A stretch of 50,651 nt of DNA, taken from assembly GCA_000436375.1 (NCBI GenBank), contig FR885507.1, forward strand, positions 1-50,651, written 5' to 3'. Positions 37,685 through 47,387 of this stretch are shown one piece after another. Positions within the stretch are counted from its first letter, which is position 1, and each line of letters opens with the position of its first letter. The notes under the pieces were generated by a model. That model made no database searches, had not been told where the DNA came from, and was given only the letters and a program-made list of their open reading frames with translations. A program made the translations under genes and the position numbers. This stretch comes from Azospirillum sp. CAG:239. GTDB lineage: Bacteria > Pseudomonadota > Alphaproteobacteria > RF32 > CAG-239.

Positions 37685-39808
37685 CTAAATCTGGCCGACA
37701 GTTTTAATTTTGGCCTTGGGATGTATCTCGTTTTGAGACATGACCACGGTCAGCGGCCGGAAGCGCTCGATAATTGAACGGACAAAAGGCCTGATGGCCG
37801 GGCTGGTCAGCAGAACCGCCGTTTCGCCCTTAACGGCCAAATCCTCAAGAACATTGCGAACTTTAGTAATGAATCCCTGCAAAGCAGTCGGTGCCATGGC
37901 CAGCTGACGTTCGTCGCCTTCGCCGATGATCGACTCGGCAAAAGCATGTTCCCACTCCGGCGACAGCGTTACCAGCGGAATAACGCCGAACTCATTGGCG
38001 TTGGCATTAGACAACTGACGTGCCAGACGGGTACGCACATGTTCGGTAATCATCATCAGCGAGCGGGTGGTGGATATGGCTTCGGAAATTCCTTCGAGAA
38101 TGGTCGGCAAATCGCGGATGGAAACCCGCTCCTGGAGCAAATTCTGCAAAATGCGCTGAACCGCGCCCAGGCTGACTTTGCCCGGTATAAGCTCTTTGAC
38201 GAGTTTCTGCTGTTCCTTGTCCATCTCGTCAAGCAGCTTCTGGGTTTCGGCATAGGACAGCAGTTCGGGCATATTATCCTTAACCAGTTCGGTAATATGG
38301 GTGGTAACCACGGTGGCCGGATCTACGACCGTATAACCGCGGAACATGGCCTCCTCCCGATAAGACTGGTCTACCCACATGGCTTTGAGACCGAAAGTCG
38401 GTTCGGTAGTGGCTTCGCCGGGCAGCGTAATCGGTTCGCCGCGGGGATCCATAACCAGCAGCTGGGTCGGGCGGAGTTCGCCTTTGCCGGCTTTGACTTC
38501 CTTAATGTAAATGTTATATTCGTTGGCTTCCAACTGCATATTGTCCTGAATGCGGATGGACGGCATGACAAAACCAAGCTCCGAAGCCAGCGCGCGGCGC
38601 AACGCCTTAATCTGGTCGGTCAGTTTGCGATTGGTTTCCTCATTAATCAACGGCAGCAGACCATAACCTATTTCGAGCCGGATAAGATCAATACGCAACG
38701 CATTGGCAATAGGCTCATCGGCAGCTTTGGCCGCCACGCCCTGTTTTTTCTCCTGTTCCATAACCGCCTGCGCCTGTTCGGCCGCCGCCTGCTGCTGTTT
38801 ATTCAGATAATAGGCAGTACCGCCGGTCAAAGCAGCCAGCAGCACGAACGGAAAAGCCGGTGTCCCCGGCAGCATGCCCAGCGCCAAAGCCAAAAACGAC
38901 GACATGCCGAGCGCTTTCGGATAATTGGCCAGCTGGTCAAACAGAACCTTGTCAGTGGCATCGGTCATGCCGGCCTTGGAAACCAGAATACCGGCGGCTA
39001 CCGAAATAATCAGCGCCGGCACCTGCGCGACCAGTCCGTCACCGACGGTCAGGCGGGTGTAAGTTTCGGCCGCCTGCGAAAAAGTCAGGTCGTTCTGTAC
39101 CATACCGATGATAATACCGGCAATGATATTGATAAAAGTAATAATCAGGCCGGCAATCGCATCGCCGCGGACAAATTTCGAAGCACCGTCCATAGCGCCG
39201 TAAAAAGAGCTTTCCCTGGCCAAATCTTCACGACGGGCACGGGCTTCTTCTTCGGTAATCAGTCCGGAAGACAGGTCGGCGTCGATGGCCATCTGCTTGC
39301 CGGGCATGGCATCCAAGGCAAAACGTGCGGCAACTTCGGCAATACGGCCGGAACCTTTGGTAATGACCACGAAGTTGACGATGACCAGAATGGCAAAAAC
39401 GATAACGCCGATGACAAAGCTGTTGCCCATGATAAAACCGCCGAAAGCCTCGATAACTTCACCGGCAGCATCCGGCCCCAGATAACCCCGGGACAAAATC
39501 AGCCTGGTTGACGCCAGGTTCAGCGACAGCCTGTACATGGTGGTAATCAGCAAAACCAGCGGGAACGCGCTGAACTCGGTCGGTTTTTCAATAAAAATGG
39601 CGGTCATCAGCACAATGCAGGCCATGGTAATCGAAAGCGCCAGCGCAATATCCAACAGCCAGGCCGGCATCGGCAGAATCAAAATGACCAGCATCAGGAT
39701 AATGCCGAGGGCAAAAAGGATATCGCCCCGCTTGGTCGAAGCGACAAGCAGTTCCTTAAAAGACCTGGCACCGAACATTGCGGCGTTATTTTGCGTTTTT
39801 TTAGCCAT
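37685..39808 (-). CDS. flhA: Flagellar export gate protein FlhA
   Basis: 707 residues, standard size. About eight membrane helices occupy the first 330 residues (for example ILFALGIILMLVILILPM), followed by a linker and the large cytoplasmic domain that docks export chaperones (from about 370). The FHIPEP-type conserved loop is recognisable around FALDAMPGKQMAIDADLS. FlhA forms the nonameric gate of the flagellar type III secretion system at the inner membrane. The only other export component in the window is FliH; flhB, fliI, fliP, fliQ and fliR are elsewhere. Confidence 0.95.
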   Translation of the reverse strand: MAKKTQNNAAMFGARSFKELLVASTKRGDILFALGIILMLVILILPMPAWLLDIALALSITMACIVLMTAIFIEKPTEFSAFPLVLLITTMYRLSLNLASTRLILSRGYLGPDAAGEVIEAFGGFIMGNSFVIGVIVFAILVIVNFVVITKGSGRIAEVAARFALDAMPGKQMAIDADLSSGLITEEEARARREDLARESSFYGAMDGASKFVRGDAIAGLIITFINIIAGIIIGMVQNDLTFSQAAETYTRLTVGDGLVAQVPALIISVAAGILVSKAGMTDATDKVLFDQLANYPKALGMSSFLALALGMLPGTPAFPFVLLAALTGGTAYYLNKQQQAAAEQAQAVMEQEKKQGVAAKAADEPIANALRIDLIRLEIGYGLLPLINEETNRKLTDQIKALRRALASELGFVMPSIRIQDNMQLEANEYNIYIKEVKAGKGELRPTQLLVMDPRGEPITLPGEATTEPTFGLKAMWVDQSYREEAMFRGYTVVDPATVVTTHITELVKDNMPELLSYAETQKLLDEMDKEQQKLVKELIPGKVSLGAVQRILQNLLQERVSIRDLPTILEGISEAISTTRSLMMITEHVRTRLARQLSNANANEFGVIPLVTLSPEWEHAFAESIIGEGDERQLAMAPTALQGFITKVRNVLEDLAVKGETAVLLTSPAIRPFVRSIIERFRPLTVVMSQNEIHPKAKIKTVGQI

Positions 39809-39829
39809 TATCCGAGTTACTTAACCTGC

Positions 39830-41146
39830 CTATATTTCCGGAATATCAAAACCTTCGTTCTGATACTGTTTGAGTTTATTGCGCAGCGTGCGGATGGAAA
39901 TGCCGAGAATATTGGCGGCAGTCGTCCGGTTGCCCATGGTATGTTTCAGCGTGTCGATAATCAGGTTGCGCTCGACACTGGCTACCGTATTGCCGACAAA
40001 TTCGGCACCGGTCATAACCACGTTTTCGTTTCTATTGATAACGGCGTCCTGAGAATCAAGGATAACCGCATCTTCGCCGATTTCGTTTCCGGTACTCAGC
40101 AGCACGGCGCGATGCAACGTATTTTCCAGTTCGCGGACATTGCCCGGCCAGAGGTAATTCAACAGCTTTTGTTCGGCGCCGGCGGAAAGCGGCTTCAAAT
40201 CGATTTCGTTCAGTTCGGAATATTTTTTGGCAAAATGCTTGGCCAGCACGATAATATCGTCCGGACGCTCACGCAGCGGCGGAATGTTGACATTGACGAC
40301 ATTCAGACGATAATACAAATCCTGACGGAAAGAGCCGTTTTTGACCGCTTCGTCCAGATTGCGGTTGGAGGTGGCGATAATGCGCGTATCCACTTTTATC
40401 GGCGCTTTGCCGCCGATGCGGTCGATTTCCTTCTCCTGAATGGCGCGCAGCAGCTTGGCCTGAATACGAATGTCCATTTCGGAAATTTCATCAAGCAGCA
40501 GTGTACCGCCGGAAGCTTCTTCAAACTTGCCGATACGGCGGGAAACCGCACCGGTAAACGCGCCTTTTTCATAGCCGAAAAGTTCGGATTCCAGCAGCGT
40601 TTCCGGGATGGCGGCACAGTTGACCGCGACAAACTTTTTGTTGGCGCGCTTGGAATTGTCATGAATGAAACGCGAAAAGATTTCCTTACCGGTTCCGGAC
40701 TCTCCGGTTAAAAGGACATTGGCTTCGGAAGGCGCAATCTGCTTAGCCAGTTTCAGTACCTGTTCGGTTTTCTTGTCGCCGTAAATCAGTGCGTGGTTCT
40801 CGCGGGTAGCCGCGGCCAGAACCGCGCCAATCAATTCCGGATCGGGGGGCAGCGGAATATATTCCCTGGCACCGGCCTTGATGGCATTGACGGCCAGCGC
40901 CGGGTCGTTCGAAACGCCGGCGGCAACGACCAGAACGTTTATGCGTTCGGCTTCAAGGCTGGAGATAAACTTATGGACATCCAGCCTGACGTCTATCATT
41001 ACCAGTTCGACGGTTTTGCCGGAGCGCAATATTTCGAGAGCGCTTTCAATCTTGTCAGCCAGAGAAACGTGACCGCCCTGAGCAATGGCAATTTTGCTCG
41101 CCGCTCCGATTTGTCCGTCTAATGTTCCGACAATAAGCAATTCCAT
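39830..41146 (-). CDS. flbD: Sigma-54-dependent flagellar regulator FlbD
   Basis: 438 residues with three domains. A receiver-like domain (1-115) has the Caulobacter FlbD character (ELLIVGTLDGQIG at the start, AINAIKAGA-type helix and YIPLPPDPELI). The acidic pocket at the first beta strand is missing, but D52 in MIDVRLD is present. The AAA+ domain has Walker A GESGTGKE (148-155), the sigma-54 contact loop GAFTGA (195-200) and a Fis-type helix-turn-helix at the C-terminus (NRTTAANILGISIRTLRNKL). It should activate sigma-54 promoters of late flagellar genes such as the one at 50011. It sits in the early operon between fliN and flhA. Confidence 0.92.
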   Translation of the reverse strand: MELLIVGTLDGQIGAASKIAIAQGGHVSLADKIESALEILRSGKTVELVMIDVRLDVHKFISSLEAERINVLVVAAGVSNDPALAVNAIKAGAREYIPLPPDPELIGAVLAAATRENHALIYGDKKTEQVLKLAKQIAPSEANVLLTGESGTGKEIFSRFIHDNSKRANKKFVAVNCAAIPETLLESELFGYEKGAFTGAVSRRIGKFEEASGGTLLLDEISEMDIRIQAKLLRAIQEKEIDRIGGKAPIKVDTRIIATSNRNLDEAVKNGSFRQDLYYRLNVVNVNIPPLRERPDDIIVLAKHFAKKYSELNEIDLKPLSAGAEQKLLNYLWPGNVRELENTLHRAVLLSTGNEIGEDAVILDSQDAVINRNENVVMTGAEFVGNTVASVERNLIIDTLKHTMGNRTTAANILGISIRTLRNKLKQYQNEGFDIPEI

Positions 41147-41158
41147 TTTCGTTCAACC

Positions 41159-41512
41159 TTATTTTGCCACCGATTTGACAATTTCAGTCATGGTAATACC
41201 CAATTTGTCGTCAACGACGACGACTTCGCCGCGGGCCACCAGATTATTGTTGACATAGATGTCAATCGCCTCGCCGACCTTGCGGTCCAACTCGATGATG
41301 GCGCCCTTGTTCAGCTTGAGCAGCTGGCTGACCTTCATTTTGGTCTTGCCCAGAATGGCCGAGACCTTGACCGGAATATCGTAAACGGCTTCCAGGTCGC
41401 TGGCCGAACTGGGAATATCGAAATTGTCGTCAAGACTGTCTTTTTTGAGTACCGGCTCGTCATCCATTCCGGCGCTTTCGCTCAACTCGTCCAATTCCAG
41501 ATTTTCACTCAT
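41159..41512 (-). CDS. fliN: Flagellar motor switch protein FliN
   Basis: 117 residues. The C-terminal SpoA domain (about 45-115) has YDIPVKVSAILGKTKMKVSQ, then LNKGAIIELDRKVGEAIDIYV and GEVVVVDDKLGITMTEIV, all typical. FliN forms the lower ring of the C-ring and binds FliH. Fitting this, fliH precedes it with an 8-base overlap. The acidic N-terminus (residues 1-40) is common in Alphaproteobacteria. Confidence 0.93.
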   Translation of the reverse strand: MSENLELDELSESAGMDDEPVLKKDSLDDNFDIPSSASDLEAVYDIPVKVSAILGKTKMKVSQLLKLNKGAIIELDRKVGEAIDIYVNNNLVARGEVVVVDDKLGITMTEIVKSVAK

Positions 41513-42248
41513 CGTTTTTCTTCCCTTCAGGTTTGACAGCCAACAAGTCTTCTATTTTTTTGCCCAGCTCGGCAGAATTTCTTTCCACGCCGCCGTTTTC
41601 CCATTCAATGCGGCAGTCGGCCTTGCCGAGCGAAGCATCCTTATGCAGGGCGATTTTGCCCTCGAAATCGTAACTGTTGGCCAGTTTGGCTATCGTTTCC
41701 TGCGCATATGATATAATATCGGGATGAATATAGAAAGACAATTTTGCTTCGTTTTTAAAATTGTTGAAATTCTCGCCGATAAATTTTTTCACGATACCGG
41801 CCGCATTTTCTTCGGTCAGGCTCGGAACCAGTTTTTCCACGACGGCACGGGCCAGCGCAAAAGCCTCTTGCTCGGCGTTTTCTTCCGCCTGTGCGGAAGC
41901 GGCAATCAGAGTCATCAGCCGATTGTTAATATTTTCAAGCAAAGCGGCCGTCGCGTTTTCAATACCTTCCTGAGCGGTTTTGAACCCGCGTTCGTAAGCG
42001 TCCTGCTCGGCGATTTTTATTTTTTCCGCGACTTCCTCCTCGGTAAAGGTTTTTACGTCAGGCTCGGGGGGAACAATCTCCTCAAAATCGGCTTCCCTTA
42101 CGTCTTCCTGCTTTTCCTCAGGCTCTTCCTCCGGCTGCATTTCGACTGCGGGCAAGATCTCCGGTTCGGGTTCGACAGCCTCCGGCTTGTTTTTTCTTTT
42201 TTCTTCGATAACAAAATTATCAAACAGAAATTTTCTGAGTTCTGCCAT
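41505..42248 (-). CDS. fliH: Flagellar assembly protein FliH
   Basis: 247 residues. The N-terminal third is very rich in Glu, Pro and Val, followed by a helical segment with AEQDAYERGFKTAQEG, the usual FliH coiled region, and the C-terminal part (ALARAVVEKLVPSLTEENA, then FYIHPDIISYAQETIAKL) that resembles the V-type stator stalk fold. FliH regulates the FliI ATPase of the export apparatus. The family is variable in sequence; the call rests on these patterns and on position between fliG and fliN. Confidence 0.85.
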   Translation of the reverse strand: MAELRKFLFDNFVIEEKRKNKPEAVEPEPEILPAVEMQPEEEPEEKQEDVREADFEEIVPPEPDVKTFTEEEVAEKIKIAEQDAYERGFKTAQEGIENATAALLENINNRLMTLIAASAQAEENAEQEAFALARAVVEKLVPSLTEENAAGIVKKFIGENFNNFKNEAKLSFYIHPDIISYAQETIAKLANSYDFEGKIALHKDASLGKADCRIEWENGGVERNSAELGKKIEDLLAVKPEGKKNDE

Positions 42249-42261
42249 TGACGCCTGTCCG

Positions 42262-43284
42262 TTAATAAATCAACTCGTCGTTGTCCTTGCCTTCGCTGAT
42301 GACTATTTCGCCGGCATTGGACAGCTCTTTGGTCGTGGTAACGATATACTGCTGAGCCTCTTCGACGTCGCGCAGACGAACCGGCCCCATGGCTTCCATA
42401 TCTTCCTTGATGATTTTGCCGGCGCGGGAAGACATATTGTTGAAGAAGAGGTCTTTGATAGTTTCGGAAGCGCCTTTGAGAGCGATTGCCAGCTTGTCCT
42501 TGTCGACGTTGCGCAACAGAACCTGAATGCCCTGAGAGTCGACACGAACCAAATCTTCAAACGTAAACATAAGCGATTTGACGCGCTCGGCGCTCTCGCG
42601 GTTGCGTTCTTCCAGAGCTTCCATAAAACGACCTTCGGTATTGCGGTCCAACGAGTTGAAAATGTCGGCGATAAGCTCGTGGGAATCGCGGCGCGTCGAT
42701 TTGGACAGGTTGGACATGAACTCCTTGCGCAGGGTTTTTTCCAGACCGTCCAACACCTCTTTCTGCACCGAATCCATCCGCAACATGCGCATGACAATTT
42801 CCATCGCAAAGTTCTCCGGCAACAGGGCGATAACCTTCGCGGCATGTTCTGCCTTAATTTTAGAGAGAATAACCGCAATCGTCTGCGGATATTCGTTTTT
42901 CAGATAATTGGCCAGAACGTGCTCGTTAACATTGCCGAGCTTATCCCACATGGTACGTCCGGCAGGGCCGCTGATTTCTTCCATAATGGCGGAAACGCGA
43001 TCCTTATCCAGCGTTTTGGAAAGCAGGCGTTCCGTACTCTCGAAAGTACCGATGAGGGTGCCGGTGTTGGAGGACTTTTCGGCAAACTCCTGAAACAGCT
43101 GCTCAACGACGTTGGAATTGACCTTGCCCAGGCTGGCCATGATAACCGAAAGCTCCTTGATTTCCTCATCGTCCATCAACGCAAAGATCTGCGCCGACTT
43201 ATCCTCGTCCAGCGACATCATCAGGATTGCCGCCTTCTGCTGACCGGAAAGTAAGTTATAATCGTCTATTACGTTTTGCTTCAT
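42262..43284 (-). CDS. fliG: Flagellar motor switch protein FliG
   Basis: 340 residues, normal for FliG. The middle domain contains EYPQTIAVILSKI (the EHPQ motif, here EYPQ) and the C-terminal torque domain has MFTFEDLVRVDSQGIQVLLR with the charged residues that meet the stator (E, D and R along the helix). FliG binds FliF (its gene is 15 bases upstream) and FliM. It is conserved along its length, so it should be functional. Confidence 0.95.
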   Translation of the reverse strand: MKQNVIDDYNLLSGQQKAAILMMSLDEDKSAQIFALMDDEEIKELSVIMASLGKVNSNVVEQLFQEFAEKSSNTGTLIGTFESTERLLSKTLDKDRVSAIMEEISGPAGRTMWDKLGNVNEHVLANYLKNEYPQTIAVILSKIKAEHAAKVIALLPENFAMEIVMRMLRMDSVQKEVLDGLEKTLRKEFMSNLSKSTRRDSHELIADIFNSLDRNTEGRFMEALEERNRESAERVKSLMFTFEDLVRVDSQGIQVLLRNVDKDKLAIALKGASETIKDLFFNNMSSRAGKIIKEDMEAMGPVRLRDVEEAQQYIVTTTKELSNAGEIVISEGKDNDELIY

Positions 43285-43299
43285 GGTATCATTCCAATC

Positions 43300-44919
43300 T
43301 TAATTGCCGTCGCTAGAATAGAGCCAGCCGCGGATAATATTGACCGCCGCGTCGGGGTTCTTTTCGACAATGTCGTTAATTTTCTTGAGAGACGAAACTT
43401 TGATTCTGCCGTCAATCTTGTTCATGTTAATCAGTTCGTCAATTTCGCCGTCTTCCTCATTGAGGAAATTGGAGAGCAGCAGATTGTCCTCTTCGGCATT
43501 GTCGCCCAGAAGCCTGCCCTCGCCGTTGGCCGTATTGGTTTCAAAGGCATTGTTAATCAGCGGACGGATAACCAATAAGATAACCAGAATTGCGACGATT
43601 GCAACGCCTATGCCTTCGGCAATGCGAATCAGTTCGTCTTTGGTAAAGCCCATAATCAGAACTTCGTTGACCTCTTCGATTTCCGGCTGGTTGGAAGCAA
43701 ACTTCATATTGGCAACTTCGACCATATCGCCGCGTTCGGCGTCAAAACCGACCGCAGACTTGACCAGCGAACGAATCTGCTCCATTTCTTCCGGCGTGCG
43801 GTCACGGTAAACAACCTTGCCTTCCGCATTTCGTTCATAAATGCCGTCAACGATAACGGCAACGCCCAGACGTTTAATCGTGCCGCTGTTTTTGACCTTG
43901 TTGCGGACGACTTTGGAAATTTCGTAATTTACCGTTTCTTCGGTACGGGACTTTCGGCTGACGCTGCCGGTACCGGCGGCAACCATGTCGCCGTTCGGAA
44001 TATTCTGCGCGACGGAAACCGGCTGCTCGACATTGTCTGTCGTGCTGTTGTCGGTAACGGTCGCCTGCGAACGAACTACCTGCGAATCGGGGTCATAGAT
44101 TTCCTCGTTGGTAACGATCTGATCAAAATCCATGTCCAGATTGACCTGAGCCCGAACCTTGCCCTCGCCGACGCTTTTTTCAAGCAGGTTCTGAACCTGA
44201 AGCGACATTTTGCGCTCCTGTTCCAGACGCAAAGCTTCGTTGTTGGCAACGGTTACCGCTTCTTCGTCTTCAAAATTGTTGGTCAGCAGATTGCCGGCGC
44301 TGTCAACGATAGACACGTTTTTGACGTCAAGCTTCGGAACCGCCGCGGCAATCAGCTGCTGAATGGAATGGATGCTTTCCAGGCTCAGTTTGCCGCCGTC
44401 GGTCTTGATGACAACCGAAGCGGTGGGCATTTGCTCTTCGCGGGAAAACATTTCGCGTTTGGGCAGTACCAGATGCACCCGCGCCGACTTGATGTGGTCC
44501 ACCGAACGAATCGTTCTGGCCAGCTCGCCCTCAAGCGCACGGATCAAATTGACGTTCTGCACAAAGTTGGTCGAACCCAGCGCGTCGGTATTGTCAAAAA
44601 TCTCATAACCGACGTTGGAACCTTTGGACGCCATGGCCAGATCCGCGGTATCAATGCGCATTTTGTTGACGTCTTCTTCCGGCACCAGAATCTCCGTGCC
44701 GTTTTTGGTCAACCGGTATTTGATGTTGGCTGTTTCCAGATGCTGGACAATCTGTTTGGCGTCTTCCATTTCCAAATCGGTATACAACACGGCGTAGTCA
44801 CCGGTGTTCAGCTTGGTAGCCAGATAAACGAAAAAGCTTATCAGAAAGATGACAATCGCAGCGATTGACGCCAGACGTCCCGGCGACAGATTCTTGATAC
44901 TCTGTATAAAATTATTCAC
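43300..44919 (-). CDS. fliF: Flagellar MS-ring protein FliF
   Basis: About 539 residues from GTG 44919, which has GGGG six bases before it. TTG 44931, giving four more residues, is the alternative and has no Shine-Dalgarno. Two membrane helices are seen, near the N-terminus (LASIAAIVIFLISFFVYLA) and at about 450 (GVAIVAILVILLVIRPLI). The ring-building motifs are between: LYTDLEMEDAKQIVQHLE, then VHLVLPKREMFSREEQMPTA. The C-terminus (VEKNPDAAVNIIRGWL) is the FliG-binding helix. First gene of the flagellar operon. The upstream gap holds the flgE terminator but no sigma-54 site, and no exact CtrA site (TTAA-N7-TTAA) that I could find. Confidence 0.93.
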   Translation of the reverse strand: MNNFIQSIKNLSPGRLASIAAIVIFLISFFVYLATKLNTGDYAVLYTDLEMEDAKQIVQHLETANIKYRLTKNGTEILVPEEDVNKMRIDTADLAMASKGSNVGYEIFDNTDALGSTNFVQNVNLIRALEGELARTIRSVDHIKSARVHLVLPKREMFSREEQMPTASVVIKTDGGKLSLESIHSIQQLIAAAVPKLDVKNVSIVDSAGNLLTNNFEDEEAVTVANNEALRLEQERKMSLQVQNLLEKSVGEGKVRAQVNLDMDFDQIVTNEEIYDPDSQVVRSQATVTDNSTTDNVEQPVSVAQNIPNGDMVAAGTGSVSRKSRTEETVNYEISKVVRNKVKNSGTIKRLGVAVIVDGIYERNAEGKVVYRDRTPEEMEQIRSLVKSAVGFDAERGDMVEVANMKFASNQPEIEEVNEVLIMGFTKDELIRIAEGIGVAIVAILVILLVIRPLINNAFETNTANGEGRLLGDNAEEDNLLLSNFLNEEDGEIDELINMNKIDGRIKVSSLKKINDIVEKNPDAAVNIIRGWLYSSDGN

Positions 44920-45042
44920 CAGATTCCCCAATCCATAAATAAATTTTCATAAAATTCCCCATTTACTTTATGTATTAGCTTAAAAATATTCAGATTAAAA
45001 CGATTAATTAACATATATTCACAGCCGACACCCGCAGAAGAA

Positions 45043-45066
45043 AAGGCCGCCATTCTTGGCGGCCTT
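45043..45066 (-). terminator. Terminator of the fliK-flgD-flgE operon
   Basis: AAGGCCGCC-ATTCTT-GGCGGCCTT, nine-base GC-rich stem, followed on the minus strand by TTTCTTCT. It lies about 40 bases behind the flgE stop. Confidence 0.8.
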
Positions 45067-45107
45067 GACTTTAGGGGAGGAAATTTCAAACGGATTTATT
45101 CTAAATC

Positions 45108-47366
45108 CTAGGTCATGCGGGTGAGTTCGTCCAGCATTTCGTCGGCCGTGGTAATAATCTTGGTGGCCGCCGAATAAGCGCGCTGGGTAACAATCATGTT
45201 CGAGAACTCGGTCGCCAGGTCGACGTTGGAGGATTCCACGGAGTAAGCCGTAATCTCGCCGGCACCATTGGTTCCCGCCTGCCGTAGCATCGCCTGACCG
45301 GAAGCGTCGGTTTCAATCCAGGTATTGCCGGTCAGAGCCTCCATACCGTTGGCATTGGCAAAAGTTGCCAGAGGCAGAATGGCAATCGGACGGGTTTCGC
45401 CGTTGTCAAACAGGGCCGTAACGACACCGTCTTCGCTGATGCTGACGCCGGTATAGCTGCCGAACTTGGCACCGTCCTGATTGATATAGTTGGTCAGGAA
45501 GTCGCCGGACAGGTTGGTTAAACCATCATTGGTTCCGACATTGCCCATATCCAGGGTAATTCTGGTTCCGTTGTCCGGGTCGCCGTCCATGTTCTGCGCA
45601 CCGTTGGCCCATTCAATGGCCATTTCGTCAACGTAGAAGTATTTCGGCGTACCGTCGGCATTAAATCTGACGGCCGGAACAACAGCGCCCTGCTCAACTT
45701 CGGTACCGTTAACCGTAAACTGGTTGGCCAGCGTGGCGGTCGTATTCTGAATCGATTTCCAGCTGTTGGTTACCGAATCTCTGACGACGCCGGAGATTGC
45801 CGTGCCGAGGCCGGTCGTATCAATGGTAATGTCGCCGCCGGTAGAAGAAGGCAGAATTTCGAGCGAAGAACCGCTGATAACAAAACGGGAAGGCTCGGTT
45901 GCCGTCGTATTCAGCTTGGCGCCGAAAATGCTCATCATCTTGGCAACGTCAACATCGCCGCCGCTGATGGCATCGGCAATGTTAACATAATAGTCGCCGG
46001 CATCAGGATCATCCGCCGTATCGGTATTGACAAAGTGATAGGTTTTGCCGTCAAGAACAATGGTCTTGTTGAGATAATCCGCAGCCTTGTCCGAATTAAA
46101 ATCGATACGGGCGGTGTTCTTGATATCATTGTCAATCGCCTGAATGGTAAAGACACCTGTCGGAATGCCGGTATCCTGCGCCGGATTGGACGCGCTCTGA
46201 ACACAGGCCAGCGTTTTGCTGGCGTCAATGGTCAGTTCGGCACCGGCAACAGACTGGACAATCTGAATGGTGCTGCCGTCAGCGGTAAAGCGATTGGCCG
46301 AAGGCATATTGTTTTTAATTGCGGTTTCAAAAGCTTTGGTAAAGTCACTGGTCGTAATAATACCGGCCGAGATGTCCACTGCAATGTTTTTGGTATTGCC
46401 GGCATCCGGCGGAATGGTGGCTGTGCCGTTAGTAAAGATGAAGTTGTAAGTCGTACCGGTTCCGGCGTCGGTAATGGCAATGCTGGAACCGTTCTCGGGA
46501 ATTTTGGTAAATTCGAGCTGACCGGCAGCATAGTAAACGTCCTGCGACGTATCGCCGGTCGTTTCACGACCGCCGTAAAGCGTAACGCTGGAAGCTCCGC
46601 TCGGAACCGAAGCGCCCATCGACCAGCCGTTGGAACTGGTTTTGGTATATTCCAGACTCATGTTGCTGGCGTTGCCGAGGCTGTCGTAAATCAGAGCCGA
46701 AACCTTGCGTTTGCCGCCGGCGGCCGCATTGGTCGGATCATAAATAGGATCATCTGAAGGCAGGTTGGCGCCGAGGCTTATCTGGTGAGTCGGGGTAGCC
46801 GTACCGCCGATGTTGGCCAGATTGACCGGACGCAGGTTGGTGCCGTCGATGATGTTGTCGTTGATGTAAACGGTGTTGCCGGAGGCATCGTAATAGGCTT
46901 TCATATATTTGATGCCGTTGACGTCGACAACCGTCGCATTCGGATTGCCGTCCCAAGGCAACAGCGACCAGGCCTGCGCATAGTAGCCGCCGGTGTTTTT
47001 CAGATAGCCGTTTTCATCAACCGAGAAACTGCCGGCGCGGGTATAGGCCCAGAGGTCGCCCTCGCCCGGATTGGCCGACTGATTGACGACGAAATAGCCG
47101 GAACCGCTGATGGCAACGTCAGTCGAGTTGGAAGTGGCGGACAACAGTCCCTGAGCGCTGATACTCTGCTTGGGCTTGGATTGAACGCCGCCCGGCGAAT
47201 ATAAGCTGGAGGAAGACTGTTTGGTTACCAGGGTTGAAAAAGCAACCGAATTGCTTTTATAACCGACGGTGTTTACGTTGGCGATATTGTCGGAAATGGC
47301 GCCCATCGAACTGGACTGGGAAGCCAGAGCCGAAATACCGGATTGCATTGCACCAAAAATACTCAT
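45108..47366 (-). CDS. flgE: Flagellar hook protein FlgE
   Basis: 752 residues, nearly twice the length of the E. coli protein. The N-terminus SIFGAMQSGISALASQSSSM and NIANVNTVGYKSNSVAFSTL, and the C-terminus VDLATEFSNMIVTQRAYSAA, are the conserved D0 parts. The extra length lies in the middle (about 200-600), in variable, surface-exposed beta domains rich in Thr, Ala and Asp. FlgE is made after FlgD (cap) and FliK (ruler), whose genes are directly upstream. The large middle domain would decorate the hook surface; large hooks of this sort are seen in some Alphaproteobacteria. Confidence 0.93.
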   Translation of the reverse strand: MSIFGAMQSGISALASQSSSMGAISDNIANVNTVGYKSNSVAFSTLVTKQSSSSLYSPGGVQSKPKQSISAQGLLSATSNSTDVAISGSGYFVVNQSANPGEGDLWAYTRAGSFSVDENGYLKNTGGYYAQAWSLLPWDGNPNATVVDVNGIKYMKAYYDASGNTVYINDNIIDGTNLRPVNLANIGGTATPTHQISLGANLPSDDPIYDPTNAAAGGKRKVSALIYDSLGNASNMSLEYTKTSSNGWSMGASVPSGASSVTLYGGRETTGDTSQDVYYAAGQLEFTKIPENGSSIAITDAGTGTTYNFIFTNGTATIPPDAGNTKNIAVDISAGIITTSDFTKAFETAIKNNMPSANRFTADGSTIQIVQSVAGAELTIDASKTLACVQSASNPAQDTGIPTGVFTIQAIDNDIKNTARIDFNSDKAADYLNKTIVLDGKTYHFVNTDTADDPDAGDYYVNIADAISGGDVDVAKMMSIFGAKLNTTATEPSRFVISGSSLEILPSSTGGDITIDTTGLGTAISGVVRDSVTNSWKSIQNTTATLANQFTVNGTEVEQGAVVPAVRFNADGTPKYFYVDEMAIEWANGAQNMDGDPDNGTRITLDMGNVGTNDGLTNLSGDFLTNYINQDGAKFGSYTGVSISEDGVVTALFDNGETRPIAILPLATFANANGMEALTGNTWIETDASGQAMLRQAGTNGAGEITAYSVESSNVDLATEFSNMIVTQRAYSAATKIITTADEMLDELTRMT

Positions 47367-47387
47367 TTTTTCTCTCCTAAAGTTTTA

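Noticed and set aside
37946..39511. 521-codon plus-strand frame opposite flhA
   Set aside because: Long only because of codon bias of flhA; rich in Arg, Gln, Gly and Asn with no domain.
39760..39785. Sigma-54-like TGGCAC...TTGC on the plus strand within flhA
   Set aside because: Spacing between GG and GC is one base too long, and it points away from any gene start.
44932..45040. CtrA-type sites (TTAA-N7-TTAA) upstream of fliF
   Set aside because: Several TTAA tetramers are present but spaced by 5, 9 or 11 bases, not 7; the gap is simply AT-rich.
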